A stretch of DNA of 64,000 nucleotides. Origin: Apostichopus japonicus. Taxonomy: Eukaryota > Echinodermata > Holothuroidea > Aspidochirotida > Stichopodidae. The translations under genes were made by a program, and so were the position numbers. Below the pieces are notes generated by a model. It was not told where the DNA came from. It saw nothing but the letters and a program-made list of their open reading frames with translations, and did no database searches. The stretch covers positions 16,002,269 through 16,066,268 of the forward strand of contig NC_092572.1 of the NCBI RefSeq assembly GCF_037975245.1, read 5' to 3'. Shown here in pieces: positions 38,963 to 51,032 of this stretch (the stretch's first letter is position 1; every line of letters starts with the position of its first letter).

Positions 38963-39741
38963 TACAGTACTGATTTCGCTTAACTCTCGTTGAAATTTGT
39001 AAAAGGAAAATAAACAGATTTCTTTGTTTTTTATTGAAATTTGCCGATTTTTATCGAAATTCCACGAATTTTAACGATTGGTGATCTCAGTCATTTTCTA
39101 CATGGAATTAGCAATGATGCGTGGAAATTCTTTTTTAAACGAAATAGAAGGTCAATATGTGGTAAAGTGAAACGTTTGAAAGCAAGAATATTTACAAAAG
39201 CATTCTCAGGCTTGCATGAGTAGTAACACTCAAAGAAACATGTAGTAAAACTGATGGGGGACATTTTCTGACTGAACCCCAAACACATTGACATAAGTCT
39301 TAACTTTGCCAGGCTATCTTGGAGGTTGCAGTACAAGCTATGTACCACGAGGCACCCTTCCAGATAAGTTGGAGTGCTGTTTCACCATTAAAATAACAAT
39401 GAATGGACATAAATAAACTTTGTTTACTTGCAGATTGCGAAAAATAGTTATTCTTAAGAGATGTAAATTTGATTTTTTATTAGAGTTGAAGTATGAAACT
39501 TTGTTTCCGAGCGAAAACACATTACTTGAAGCAAAATAAAGATGCCCCGCCCATTCTGCTAGGACGCTTCCATTTTTCAAACATGCGTTTTCTCTTTTTT
39601 TTTTTTCTATTTTGTTTAATATAGATTTGGCATGAGACATGTTAATCAGGTTAACTTTGATGGAATAATTTTATACCAGAAGTGGAAAAACTTAACAGTT
39701 ATTACTTTCATTTCGGATCATTTCCGAACAAGATAACACAC

Positions 39742-41235
39742 TAAGGGTGTGACCGTTTAAACGATTAACTGTTTAACCAGCCGCAAATGCACTATCCGTT
39801 TAGGAAATCACAAACCGTATAAACGGAAAATTAAAAAAAAAAAATCAAATACATTTTAAACATGAAAATTATTTAAAAATATGTAAAGAACTGAGTAATG
39901 TACTGCAAACTATCAATAAAAAACAGAAAAACGATGTTTTAGGCATGAATAATGTGTTCAATATAACTATAGTAGTAGGCCAATAGTCACAAGCTCATGA
40001 TAGTGTCGTCAATTCGTTTTCTCAGTTTATATTTGCGACATATATCACCCGTGTACACCGATCAATGGCATGGTGAAATCCCGTGTGAAAATATGTCGAC
40101 GCCAAAAGACGCAAATGGTCGTTCTAGAAAGTATGGTAATAACATTAACAACACTAGGCCAGTTGGCTCTCTCAGGTCCGCACATATACAGCCATTTTTT
40201 CCACACATGGTATTATACTGTGCATGCATTGCGGGCAGGATTGCGGCAAACATAAAAGAATATGAATGAAAATGATAAACCTTACGATATTTTTCACAAA
40301 TATTGATGCTTAGATAAGTGCTTCCTCACAATCAACGAGCCGCCCCAAAATTCGCTCCGCTTACGTAAAACTTCTATATATATATAACACGTGGGAAAAA
40401 TTCGAGTTTTTACACACATAATTCCCACTGACATTGGTCATAGAACATAAGTAGGTCATTGACATTTGAACTTGCCCAAGTTCATCGCACCATGGGAACG
40501 ACACAACACATTGAACATGATGTTACATTCTTCCACCATCTGGACGCCGAGTGTAAATTTTGGTGTAATATGCAAATTATGAATGGTACTACGCTGCGCG
40601 GTTAAAATTTAACCTATTGCGACACCAATTTTGGGAAGCTGTTGTTGAAGAAACTTTTGTATCAAATGTAAAGTACTGTATCATGTATGTGACACAAGAG
40701 AAAGAAAATGAAATCGGAGGCTGCTACAACCCATCGCAAAACACGTGCGTGCGTAATTTGTTTTCTAAACATGACTTTTAATGAGTAAGCAGGAAAGGTG
40801 GGTAAGTTTGCTAAGTTAGGCGAGTTTTTGTTTAAAATCTTGTGATAGATAGACAAATATATTGTTTTTTTTCTTCAAAAGTTACGATGTTGCCGAAGGC
40901 CGAGTTATATAAATTCAGTGATCTGAGCTTCTGAAGACCACGATATACTGATCAGGTGTGTTATTCTTTTCATCAATTATTACACGTAATGTTCGCAATA
41001 TTATTGGGCCTAATTAGTAATTAACATACATTGATCGTTGTCTTGTTGCCTGAATTGCTACTTTTTTGAAAAAAAAAACCCTTAATTATTGTACTCATAA
41101 TGTCCTATTTTCATTAAAAGTTGAGTGACATTACGTCGAAAAAGCCGCAATCGGGAAACAGCGATTAAAAGTTTAACCTACCGGCAGGTTATACGGTTAA
41201 ATGGTTAGTGAAATATCCGTTAGGTCACACCCTTA
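39742..41235. mobile_element. hAT-type non-autonomous transposon (1494 bp)
   Basis: Ends TAAGGGTGTGACC and GGTCACACCCTTA are inverted copies. The perfect 8-bp duplication TAACACAC flanks it (39734-39741 and 41236-41243). Subterminal sequence is rich in GTTTAA-type motifs on both sides. No transposase-like frame is present; the short frames near 40000-40269 look accidental. Confidence 0.88.
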
Positions 41236-41399
41236 TAACACACAAAAAAAAACGACTTTATTGAATGAAAATATACTGAAAACCATATCGCAAAAACACA
41301 AAATCGCCTATAACTCGAAAACGGAAGGAGATATCGACTTTTGTCAGCTGTGTAGGGATTTCCTAAACCGAATTTTGATGCGCTCTATCCACCTGTGTC

Positions 41400-42968
41400 C
41401 AGTGTTCGACTTATGGCCAAAAAATTGCATAGCAACAAATTTCGACAATTGCTATACAATATTTTTGTTGCATAGCAGTTCCCCAATATTAAATAGCAGT
41501 TTTGAAATTACCACAAAACGGACCAAATGTTGGCGATCAATGTATTAACTAGAAAATGTTTGTTTATTATTATTATTTATACTAGTGTTGCTACGATAAT
41601 CGTTTTCAATATCGGTATCGTCCGATATTTGCAATATCGGCAGCATATCGGTATCGGTGAAATTTTGCCTAATTGCCGATAACAGCAAACCGATATTGAA
41701 CTTTTCTTTCTAACAGCAGAGCTACTTATTTATACTTGCAATGATTTGTTAATCTGCCCATGGAGCTATAAACAGTTTATAGCTCCATGATCTGCCCAAG
41801 ACGTTCCATTTCTTTAGCGTCAGTTAAACTCAGATTCATTTTCGATTAATATCCATGGAAACCTGACTCTCCGTAACGTCTAAAAACACGTCTACGGCGC
41901 GCGAATATAACCAATGACCTTCGTGAACCTTGGCCTACACACAGCATTAGTGCAGCATATATACACTGTACTAACCATTCATTTCCTCAAAGGCCTCCGT
42001 GAAAACCTTGAACATGATACAGTAACTGCACAGTTCAGCAGTGTTGGAAAACCTTATTCAATTTCCCGCGAACACACTGCCGATTTCCCGCCGGTGTTCG
42101 CCTGCCTAGCACGCGTAACGTGCGAGCATAAAGGCGTGGTGTCCAGGGGCCCGTCTTAGGGCTATGGTGGGGTCATGGGGTAGAACCCCTCGTGGGGATC
42201 CTGGGGGCGAAAGCCCCCGAAAATTGTCATTTTTTGCGATGAAAAAATTTGCAGTTGAGGATTCAAAATACTGACAACTTTTTTATTTAAATTGTCACGA
42301 AACTGATGAAAATTTTAAAATGACAAGTTAAAGTAGCTATATTATGTTATAAAATGAAAAGAGATTTAATCTGTCTTTCAATCTTTAGAAAGTGCAACTT
42401 ACAAAACTTCCGATATTATGAAACAAACAACGTTCAGCAAAGCCCCGTTTCTAGACTGCCTAACAATGAATAGCGTGCACTATGCGTACATTTTTATAAC
42501 TGCAGTGTTTAACCCTATACCCAACTACTGTACCACGGTACATGTGCTGCGAATTTGCCCAGGTACCTTCCCAACAACTGTGAGCTCATCCCCTGTGTAA
42601 CACCTGCTTGTTAACATTTTTTTGGCACGTTGCCAGGGAACCTTTTAGTTAAGTGAGATCCGTAACCGCCGAGGTGGTTAGGCTATTTGCTTTACACTTA
42701 ACTATGGTAGGATATTATTTTTTCAGTTTTTTTTTTCGCTATACGGTCAAGTGAATAAGTTGTTCATTGAGTATAAACTCAATAAATTATAACTTCCTCA
42801 TTGTGATCGACAGTTCGTAAGTTAAGGTTTGAGTGTTTGCTCCCAAATCTGACTAGGAATTTGTATCGCACAAATCGGCACAATGTGCGATGCTGATTTG
42901 GAAACGTCTCGCAAGTTTGTCATTTTGGATCGCATTTTGCGATGCGATACCGGAAAAATCGAACACTG
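41400..42968. mobile_element. hAT-type non-autonomous transposon (1569 bp)
   Basis: Ends CAGTGTTCGACTT and AAAATCGAACACTG form inverted repeats. A perfect 8-bp duplication CCTGTGTC lies at 41392-41399 and 42969-42976. The interior has repeated CGATAT/ATATCGG sequence (41595-41695) and the hairpin at 41759. No coding potential was recognised. Confidence 0.87.
41759..41789. repeat. Short perfect hairpin
   Basis: Arms CATGGAGCTATAAA and TTTATAGCTCCATG are exact complements around a 3-base centre. It lies inside the 41400-42968 hAT-type element. Function unknown. Confidence 0.8.
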
Positions 42969-44652
42969 CCTGTGTCATTTATGAGCTTCTCTGATGTAAG
43001 CTGCAGTACGTAATTTCTCTGTACCAGTTCCGCGAAATTTATTTACGCAGTAAACATTGTTCATTATGTTTTCTTTCACAACGAATATTCAAACTTGTGC
43101 TCCACACGCTTCACAGATATTGTTTTATGTCGTTCATTTTCAATTCTAGTTTAAAATTACATTTTCGAACGATGCATTGCATGCCTTGTCAAACATTCCT
43201 GATTAGTAAAACTAAGGAAGGATATTTGATTGATATGATTTTATGAGCTGTTCCACTTGAAAAATGATAAAATCGAAAAACAAAACATTTACTTCTCATG
43301 TGACGCATACCGGGAGACTCATAAAAACCCCCTTCTCATTAAATTAAATTTACATGCCGTCAGGCCAGTTGAAAGCCCTCCCCAGTAATGTTCGATCAGC
43401 TCTTCCCAATATACAATACTCAAATAAGCAATGAAAATATATTCATTTTCCACAGGTTTCTCCCCAACTTGGGCCCAAGCCACTGCTTTATTTTCTTAGT
43501 AGTCATGGAAACAATTGTTTGCAACTCTTTTGCTGGCCAGGTGTTTTCAAGTTTTATTAATAGCACAGCTTCTGATTGGTTTATTCAAGATAAACTTTCT
43601 ATCCCTGCTGGATTGTTCTACTTATATATATATATATGAATGAATATTTGGTTTTCAATTAACTTAGTTACAGGTAACATCCATTCCATTATGAACAGTA
43701 GGGGCAAAATAATGTTTGCTTCTAGAGTAAGCCAGCCAAAGGTTCTGCAGGGCTAAACCCCCCCCCCCCTGAAGATAAATACTATGCTAATTAACAGATG
43801 GTAGGCGTGAATTTGACAAAGCCAGGTTTATGATTGGACTAGGCCTCTCAAAAAAGTTTGGTCGCTGGGGATATCCAGGGTAGGGAATGCACATGTAACC
43901 AGCATACTGTAGGTGGCCCAGACCCAGGCTGCGACCTTAATTACCAGGGCAGTCCATCTGCATTCGCGGGCAACTTACAGTAGCTGGGTTAGGGGGAAAG
44001 TAACAGGATGTTTTTTATTTTGCGTGCATTGAAGCCAGGGGGAGATTTTTTGGTTTGAAAGTGAGTGCGGTAAACGGTACTGTAGTACGTCAAGTAACAC
44101 AGGAATTTATTGGAAAAAAAGATCTCTTTGATATCCAGCTACGACTGTTTCATTGTGTAAATTTTTTTTTTATTTCTTGTTTTTCTGACGCTGCGTTCAT
44201 TGGTGAGTTACTTAAACTTATCTTAGTTTAATACTAGCCTATAAATTAAGTACTTGTTACGATCGACCAAGACCAGTTTTTATTATCCTAGCCAAATAAT
44301 TTTTCAAACACCTAGTACAGAACTTACTCTGTCTTATATACAATCAAACTTTTGCAACGTTTGTAATATTCCTCGGCCACTTCTGGTATAGTCTGAAAAC
44401 GGCTCTAGTTACACTAAGGATTCAACGTAGGTCACAACCTTGATATGTCTAGAATTGCCTTTGCCGTTGTTGATCGCGATAACTTTCGTGGAAATTTCGT
44501 TGAAACTATGTTGACAACCGTGCCTGCAGTGGTCTAAATCTTAATGAAATTATTTGTTTTTTATCAATTTTCAACTTTTTTTATCGATTTTCAACTTTTT
44601 TTATCGATCGTTGATTTTTTTTCAACGGGAGTTAAGCGAAATCAGTACTGTA

Positions 44653-46032
44653 GTTGTGTGCTGTCAGTGTGGGATATTAGCAAAGGTCTCTTTGTGGCAT
44701 TTGGCATGAATGGAAATGTGTACTTCCTGCCCCTCTTGCATACAAATGAATGCTTTGGGCAATGTGAATGATTTCCAATGTAGCACTTTGCAAGGCAGTC
44801 TTAACATGTTGATAAAGCCTTCACAACTTTGCAGTGGTCGTATTTGAGGGCTTTAATTCCTGCAAGTAGTCACCTCTGCCAGTACAAGGCAGGTCAAGTC
44901 CTCTGCAATGCACTTTTGTATCAAGTGCTTCCTAGTTACAGTTTGTGCAGGTAACATATCAGAGGAGAGTACTGCTTTAGTCAGTGCTCTGCGGAGTGAC
45001 TTGAGTAGGTGAACTTGGTCTAACAGCATATGGTTCTCTGTTTCAGAATGAGTAGCTGCAGCCATTGTACCAGTGAACCCTTTACATGCCTTGCCATCAG
45101 CATCAGTTGTTAGGCACTTCTCCTTTAGTGGGTTCTTACCAGTAAGTAATATGGATGCACAAATCTTTCCACCATTCTGTTCATCTTTGACATTGGCATC
45201 TTATTGAACAGCCCTCATTGCCTGGAAATTGCAACTTGTGACTCCTTCTTCTATTCATTTCACCAATTAAGGTACAGTTGTTACTGTGATTGTAATCAAA
45301 ATTAAATTTATCCATGGTGACATTCTCAACAATTATATCTCTGTATTGGCTTGCACGAACAAATGGAGTCTTACTTTTTGCATTACGCAGACAGGTATGA
45401 TATTGACGATCATATTCTGCAAAAATTGGAGAGTCTTTTGAGAGGCCATGCAGTTGCAGTGTCTTCTTTATACACCCCTTTTCTGACATATCATTTTCAT
45501 TCATTTCTTTGATTGCAGGTCCAAACTGGTTGGCTGACTTTTGTAGTGTTCTGACAGCGGGACTGGGAAGAGAGATGCTGCTGAGCAATCTATGAGCTGC
45601 ACTTGAACTGATCTACATCTGATGCAAGCCTAACTGCCGTGCAATGTTTAGCTCTGTGGGATTCTTGCCAGGTTTGCTTCTTGGTTTAAACCTTTGTAGA
45701 TGGGCAAGAGCTTACAGTACCTTTGTATCTTCAGAGAATGCATCCAAACACAACCTTTGAGCCAAGTCCCACAAATTCTTCATATCTAAGTTTTCAAGAG
45801 GAATAGGTGCCACATCAGAAGGGGTAGGCATGTCACCAGTGCGGTTGGCATCAGCTGTACGAGCTGTAAAACCGAACCTGTGACCTGGCTTCAATGTTGT
45901 TGCACGCCTACCAAACATATCTTTCCCTTTACCCATTAAAATATAACAATTTCCTAGTGACCTATTCAGTGGCGTCTTTCGCGACTGACTGGACTTTTGA
46001 TCTGAACTTTTTTTTGATACATTTTTCTCCAC
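44653..46032 (-). pseudogene. Element C reading frame, N-terminal and central part
   Basis: Broken minus-strand gene of a multicopy element. Pieces: 46032-45712 starting MEKNVSKKSSDQKSS with a Lys/Ser/Gln-rich head, then LMGKGKDMFGRRATTLKPG and ADANRTGDMPTPS; 45588-45181 with KTLQLHGLSKDSPIF and a NMKFNFD-like region; 45065-44853 with LRRALTKAVLSSDMLPAQTV and LIQKCIAEDLTCL; then a frame containing CYIGNHSHCPKHSFVCKRG, a Cys/His-rich segment, up to the insertion at 44652. Several frameshifts and stops separate the pieces. Copies A and B carry parts of the same frame. The protein looks like a transposon-encoded protein of a type repeated in invertebrate genomes, but I cannot name its family. 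Beyond 44652 it resumes at 38962. Confidence 0.6.
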
Positions 46033-46755
46033 TGGCGCTCACTTCACAAAGTTATTAGCCTCCCCAACCAAATGTTTTTTACCTACTGAAAGAAAGATAA
46101 TTTGCAATGTGTTTTTCAATGGTTAAACTGATATTATTATTACCATAAACATTGTATTGACTTCCCCAATAATTCTAACCAATATGGAAGGGTAATAACA
46201 CAGCATATGATTGTATGTTATTGGCATGCGATGTAAAAACCGGTGCATGACTATATGATATGCACATTGACATGTGTAACACACGAAACGTAAACAATTT
46301 TGGTTATATTTTTCCCAAATCAGCCCCCCAAATCATATTGGGCCCCTACGCCTATGACGGTAGTTCTATTAGGCATTTTTTTGGAGTATTCAAAATCATA
46401 CCAAGTTTTGTGTGGTGGAGTATAAGAATCGCGAGATACAATTTATGAAAGTGGCAAGACAAACGTGGTAAATATGACTGATTAAAGGCCAATTTTGACC
46501 GAAATTTTTCAATTTTTAGGTCATTCACAATCACAGGAATATATGAATAGGCCTAGATAAACTGTAGTGCGACAGTCGGAAATTCCAACTGTCGCACTCC
46601 AATTTTCCAACTATCGTCAGTTTTATGACGTGCAGGGATGAGACACCCCCCACACCCACCCCCCCCTCTAGCCACGTCCCTGGGTGTAAGTCACAACTTC
46701 TCAAACAATCATTAAAAGAGGTTTAATGTGGAGTCTAAAAAATTTCAATTGTAGT
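46033..46755. other. Non-coding stretch with a hairpin
   Basis: 46567-46597 has perfect 10-bp arms GTGCGACAGT/ACTGTCGCAC. A C-rich run and CTAGCCACGTCCCTGGG near 46650-46685 resemble a hAT end, but no partner was found. 46687-46755 matches the sequence that precedes the MITE-like repeats in copies A and B. Confidence 0.5.
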
Positions 46756-47213
46756 TAAGATGGCATAATCCTATTAGCATTTACATCAATCCACCATAAG
46801 TGTTCTCATTCAGAAAAAGCAACAGGAGAACAACTTTCTTGATATGTTATCAATTAGGGTCTGGTGTTTTCTTGGCAGGGATGTTAAGGAGCATGATAGA
46901 GAGTACAAGTGATACAAAAATTTGGTCAGTTAAGTAAGTTTAGACCAATTTAGGCCTCCCTGGAACAGCATACAAAAATTGATTTCTGCTGAGTAAAGAG
47001 GTTTGTTTACAAGTGAGGAAAACGTCAGTCTCTCATAGTAAACAAGCAATCTGCATGGTTATGATATAGAAAATTGAGGGTGCTATGAATGGCCAACTTG
47101 TCAGCTATCCAGTTATTGGTTGCATTAAGCTTGTGAGAGCTAAATAGATTAAGGGATCACATTACTTTTTGATTTAGTGTGTATTGGGGCATTTAATAGG
47201 TGTATACTACCAC
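46756..47213 (+). mobile_element. MITE-like repeat, copy 5
   Basis: Full-length but diverged, about 458 bp from AAGATGGCATAATCCTATTAG to GGTGTATACTACC. It stands at the right side of element C just as copies 3 and 4 stand at the right of A and B, so it may be part of the larger family rather than an independent insertion. Confidence 0.7.
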
Positions 47214-48190
47214 AGACCCTTTTATCATGCCGACTAGTATTCAGCAATTGGTTGAGCAATATTGTGTGTCTATGTGTAGGACATTTTATTTGACCGCATA
47301 AGAATCATAAACATTTTCAGAAGTCCAACACCTGTTAACAAACAATTTAATAACTTGTTAGTACTTTTATTTTACCATCATTTGGTCAGCATAGAATGCC
47401 ATTAGTTGAATCACAGAAACTATATTTGATAAGTTGAAACTATGAACAATCAACAGTGTGTTTTGTTTGTTTTCTATCAAAATAGGAATTAATGGCCAAA
47501 GAAGTTCAAAATTCCAAGGCTGCTACTAGTGCTTGAGGGAAGACTAAAAGCAGAAAGAATGCCTAATGACAGAGAAAGAAGACATATTATACAGACACTG
47601 TGTGACTACATGGTAGGATATACATGGCTAAAATAGGTAAACAGTTTAATACTGTAAACTCACACTATATCATTGCCAAACAGCTCTAATAATCACGAGG
47701 AGCGATTTAATGCTGCAACGTTACGCTGGATTAACTATCTCAAGACCTGACTTGCATTCGACAGATACTAATAGTGGGCCCAACTTACAATAAAGTGAGC
47801 CTAACAAGTAACTTTGAAACACTTCTTAAGTTCAGGCTCAACCTTGAAACTAATTTTTCCCGATGACCTTCGAAACTTGTTTTGCGACAAGCTCTGCTAA
47901 CCTTTCAAACAGAGACAAAAAAATCATATATGCTCACGCTCGAAATGATGCTGATTTAATACTTGCGCGCAGATTCCTCAACATCATGTGTATTTACTGC
48001 GTTACAAGCGGGGCCCTGTGTGGGTGAAAGTGATTTGTATGTGCTTCCTCGTGCACTGCTGACAGCCACCTGGTTCATACATTTGTATACTCCCACCTAC
48101 AAAAACCAGTGTCTAATATTTATAATATATATATGTTTATGAGCTTGCCGAATGTTACAACATCATACAGAAAGCCATGCCGGACAAAAT
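47214..48190. other. Unassigned AT-rich sequence
   Basis: No gene or known repeat was recognised. A short TA run occurs near 48120-48135. Confidence 0.4.
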
Positions 48191-48452
48191 TATATTTAAT
48201 GATTATAGTAACATATACATTAGTTACTGTTTATAAATATATGATATGCAAATATGTCATGCATAACCTATATACACGAGGTGTATGAGTAATCTGAATA
48301 TAATACGGCATTACTTGTATATATTATTATATTTAATGATTATAGTAACATATACATTAGTTACTATTTATAAATATATGATATGCAAATATGTCATGCA
48401 TAACCTATATACACGAGGTGTATGAGTAATCTGAATATAATACGGCATTACT

Positions 48453-48464
<12 letters not shown>
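48191..48464 (+). repeat. 137-bp tandem duplication
   Basis: Two nearly identical head-to-tail copies, 48191-48327 and 48328-48464, containing GATATGCAAATATGTCATGC and TACACGAGGTGTATGAG. The second copy runs into the long TA tract. Confidence 0.9.
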
Positions 48465-48506
<42 letters not shown>

Positions 48507-48587
48507 CTGCATATGCTGTGTATATATATATATATATATATCTATATATAGATCTATATATATTAAAGATATATATTTATATATATA

Positions 48588-48637
<50 letters not shown>

Positions 48638-48650
48638 ATATATATATATA
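48454..48650. repeat. (TA)n tract with interruptions
   Basis: Almost pure TA for ~200 bp, adjoining the 3' end of a Penelope-like element; such elements often sit next to TA repeats. Apparent open frames through it are artefacts of the repeat. Confidence 0.9.
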
Positions 48651-48757
48651 TTGTAATAAACGTTAACTATTTCGAGTCCATCGCTGCTCGGAGTTCAGCG
48701 ATCGTCAGGCCTACTGATCCGTAATAAAGTATGGGTTGCTATTCCACGAACTACCAT
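48651..48757 (-). repeat. PLE pLTR, 3' copy
   Basis: Direct partner of 51033-51163. It carries CTGACGA on the minus strand (48702-48708) and GAAA at 48670-48673, but lacks ~27 bp present in the other copy between the two hammerhead-like core motifs. Confidence 0.8.
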
Positions 48758-50902
48758 TTGGGTTTGACACGGCTGGGTGGTTTCCTTTTGTGTCTGTTGC
48801 CATGTCTACAGGTAGAGATGAGCTCGCTTCTCTAGTTGAGCGTGTTGCCTTTGAGGGTGGTAATTTGGAGCTTTTCTTTGCAAAGATTGCATAGACCAGA
48901 CTGCCGCTTGTGCGTTTGGACTGTGACACAATTTCCCAGTGTATTGAATATTCAGCTTTTTTCTCCTTGAGTTGCCAGTTGTGTTTAGAGAGTTCCGTTT
49001 CTTTCTTATATCGGTCATGTTGGAATGATTTGGTGTGGTTGTTGTATCTCTTCTTAAATTCTCCGCTCGCGAGGCCTATGTATGATGCGTCGTCGGTTCC
49101 TGACGTGACGGTGGCTTTGTAAATGACGTCATTAACCAAGCAGTTGCCGCGAAGTGGGCAACTGTCTACTTCTCGGCAGTTGCATGTCTTTTCCTGGGGG
49201 GTTGGCTCGTTTCTTGCATGACCTTTGAGTTGTGTGACTTGATGATCTGTTGCATGTTTCTCATACAGCTGTAACTTTATTTTGAATGTTGATCTGTTGA
49301 AGATTTTGTGTAGCTTGTTGGTCTGTGGGAATTGCTTGTTGATGAGTTTTAGGAAGTCCGCCGCAAAGTTGGTCTTTACGTTTTTGCTGTATGTGGGGTT
49401 GTACCATGTGATTTTTCTTGACCTGCGTTTCTTGTTCTGTTTGGTGTTTTTGTTTTCCTTGTTTTGGTATTTGATAGTATAGTTGTATCCAGCTGACCGG
49501 AGGGCATGATTGTAGGTGGGTGCTGCTTTCTTGAATGTGTCCTGGTTAGATGATAGACCAGAGACTGTTCTTTCGATGGCTGGCGGTATGTTCTTTATTA
49601 TTCCGGGCGGGTGGTTCGAGTGTTGGCTTACTGTATGTAGATTGGTTCGTTGTTTGGTTTTCTGTAGGGCTGGTACTCGCTGGTATTCATGTTCAAAGTG
49701 ACGTCAAGGAAGTTGACTGTTTTCAAGTTCGTTTGGACAGTGATTTTTAGTCCACATGTATGAACGATCTTGATTAGGGCTTTTTCGTATTCTGTCTGCT
49801 TTGCTGCCTGAGCATGACCTCATTACTGGTAGCCCATCGTCCCTGTATAGTCCCAAACCAGTGATATCGGGGTTTTTCTCCAGTTGGTTCAAAATGAATA
49901 TTCCCACCAATTTACAAACTTCCGCTTTGTCAAATGCACCCATTGAGACGTGGAATTGGTTACCCATGTCTCTCTTCTCTTTTGCCCTTGTGATCGTGAA
50001 GGAGAGATCGCCTTGCGTGCATGATAGTCTTGTATTCAGTATCACTGATTCTGGTGTATGCTTTGGCCCATGCTAGACATTTGTGTATGAGATCCTTGCT
50101 TATTGAAGGGTAAGAATCAACAATATCGAAGACCAGAAAGGTGAGACTGCTCTTTTCCTGTATATTTTTAATCCATTCCAGTACGCTTGTGGTATGTTTG
50201 CATTTATGTGGTCAAGCATGGCCTTGCTCACTCGTCCCATTTCAGGTTTTTTTTGTGTTTATTAGCCTGCATTTTGTGTTATCTTGAAAAATTTCTTTGT
50301 GGTCCTTGATCGTCACGAAAGCCGTTTTGGGTCCAGTTTTATTTATTCGGTTACCTATTTTTAGTTTGTCAGCTAGACTTGTGTTTCATTGTCTATTTCG
50401 GTGGCGGTGTTGCGGTCCGCATATTTGTATTTCTGAGATATGTTTACAGTTAGCAACCCACCGTATTTGGCGGGGTCCATCTTGTACATGTTCCTGGTTT
50501 TGTCCGCCTCTACGAAGATTTCTTTAGAGGATGTGATGTTTTCTATGTCCTTCTTGAGGTTGGACAGGAGCTTCTCCGGCTCTTCCTTGAACTTAGTGTT
50601 CTCGACCATTTCCAGCATATTGGACTCGAATGAGACCAACTCCGGGATTTGTGGTGGGACGCATCTCGATTTTAGCCGGTATGCATCGGTGGTGGCGGTG
50701 TTGTCCTCGTCACGGCTGGTGTCACTCGTTTCCGCATCGGTGTCAGTGTCGGCCAGGATAAATAATGCTCTCCATCGCATCCGTTTATCAGCTTCTCTGT
50801 CATCTCTAGCAGTCTTTTCAAGTATTCTCTAGTTGATGGCAAAGGAATGTTCTTGCCCGAGTAGTTCATGTTGTATCGTTCCATACTATGCTGTAAAAGC
50901 AT
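48711..50902 (-). pseudogene. PLE polyprotein: RT plus GIY-YIG endonuclease
   Basis: Minus-strand reading in pieces. 50902-50672 and 50780-50373: hydrophilic N-terminus ending with a KYGGLLTVNISQKY segment. Around 50370-50230: TAFVTIKDHKE and CRLIN, the conserved PLE block before the RT core. 50045-49704: RT core with VSMGAFDKAEVCKLVG and the catalytic LYRDDGLPV (YRDD). 49700-49150: linker with a CNC...CPLRGNC Cys cluster. 49139-48711: GIY-YIG domain with SYIGLASGEFKKRYNNH and KETELSKHNW. PLEs copy RNA at a nick made by the GIY-YIG nuclease. Frameshifts near 50770, 50370, 50100 and 49700 break it; the 3' end runs into the left pLTR. Confidence 0.87.
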
Positions 50903-51032
50903 GTACTGCTGTTAGTAAGTAGAGTGCTCAACCGAGGTTCAGGAGCCAAACTATAAAATATAGCTAAAATACTATCAACGGTGAGAGGGCTCAATACCGA
51001 AGTAGAGCATGATATATATTGATATATATATA

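Larger units (their letters stand above)
38965..44650. mobile_element. 5.7-kb DNA transposon with pogo/Tigger-like ends
   Basis: Terminal inverted repeats begin CAGTACTGATTTCGCTTAAC at both ends and extend ~31 bp with one mismatch. Each end is flanked by TA (38963-38964 and 44651-44652), the Tc1/mariner/pogo target. The CAGT...TTCGCTTA ending resembles pogo and Tigger ends. Two hAT-type elements (39742-41235 and 41400-42968) are inserted inside, leaving ~2.6 kb of original sequence. No DDE transposase could be read in that remainder, so it looks non-autonomous or badly decayed. The part 42969-44560 shows no gene; it has a poly-C tract near 43760 and a short TA run at 43625. Confidence 0.75.

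Noticed and set aside
42130-42230. Separate transposon end (CCAGGGGCCCGTC)
   Set aside because: It lies inside the 41400-42968 hAT-type element and no partner end was found.
46640-46690. hAT right end CTAGCCACGTCCCTGGG
   Set aside because: No matching left end or duplication was found.
48422-48637. Open frames through TA tracts (also 53214-53561 and 54518-54811)
   Set aside because: Tyr-Ile repeats are the translation of (TA)n, not genes.
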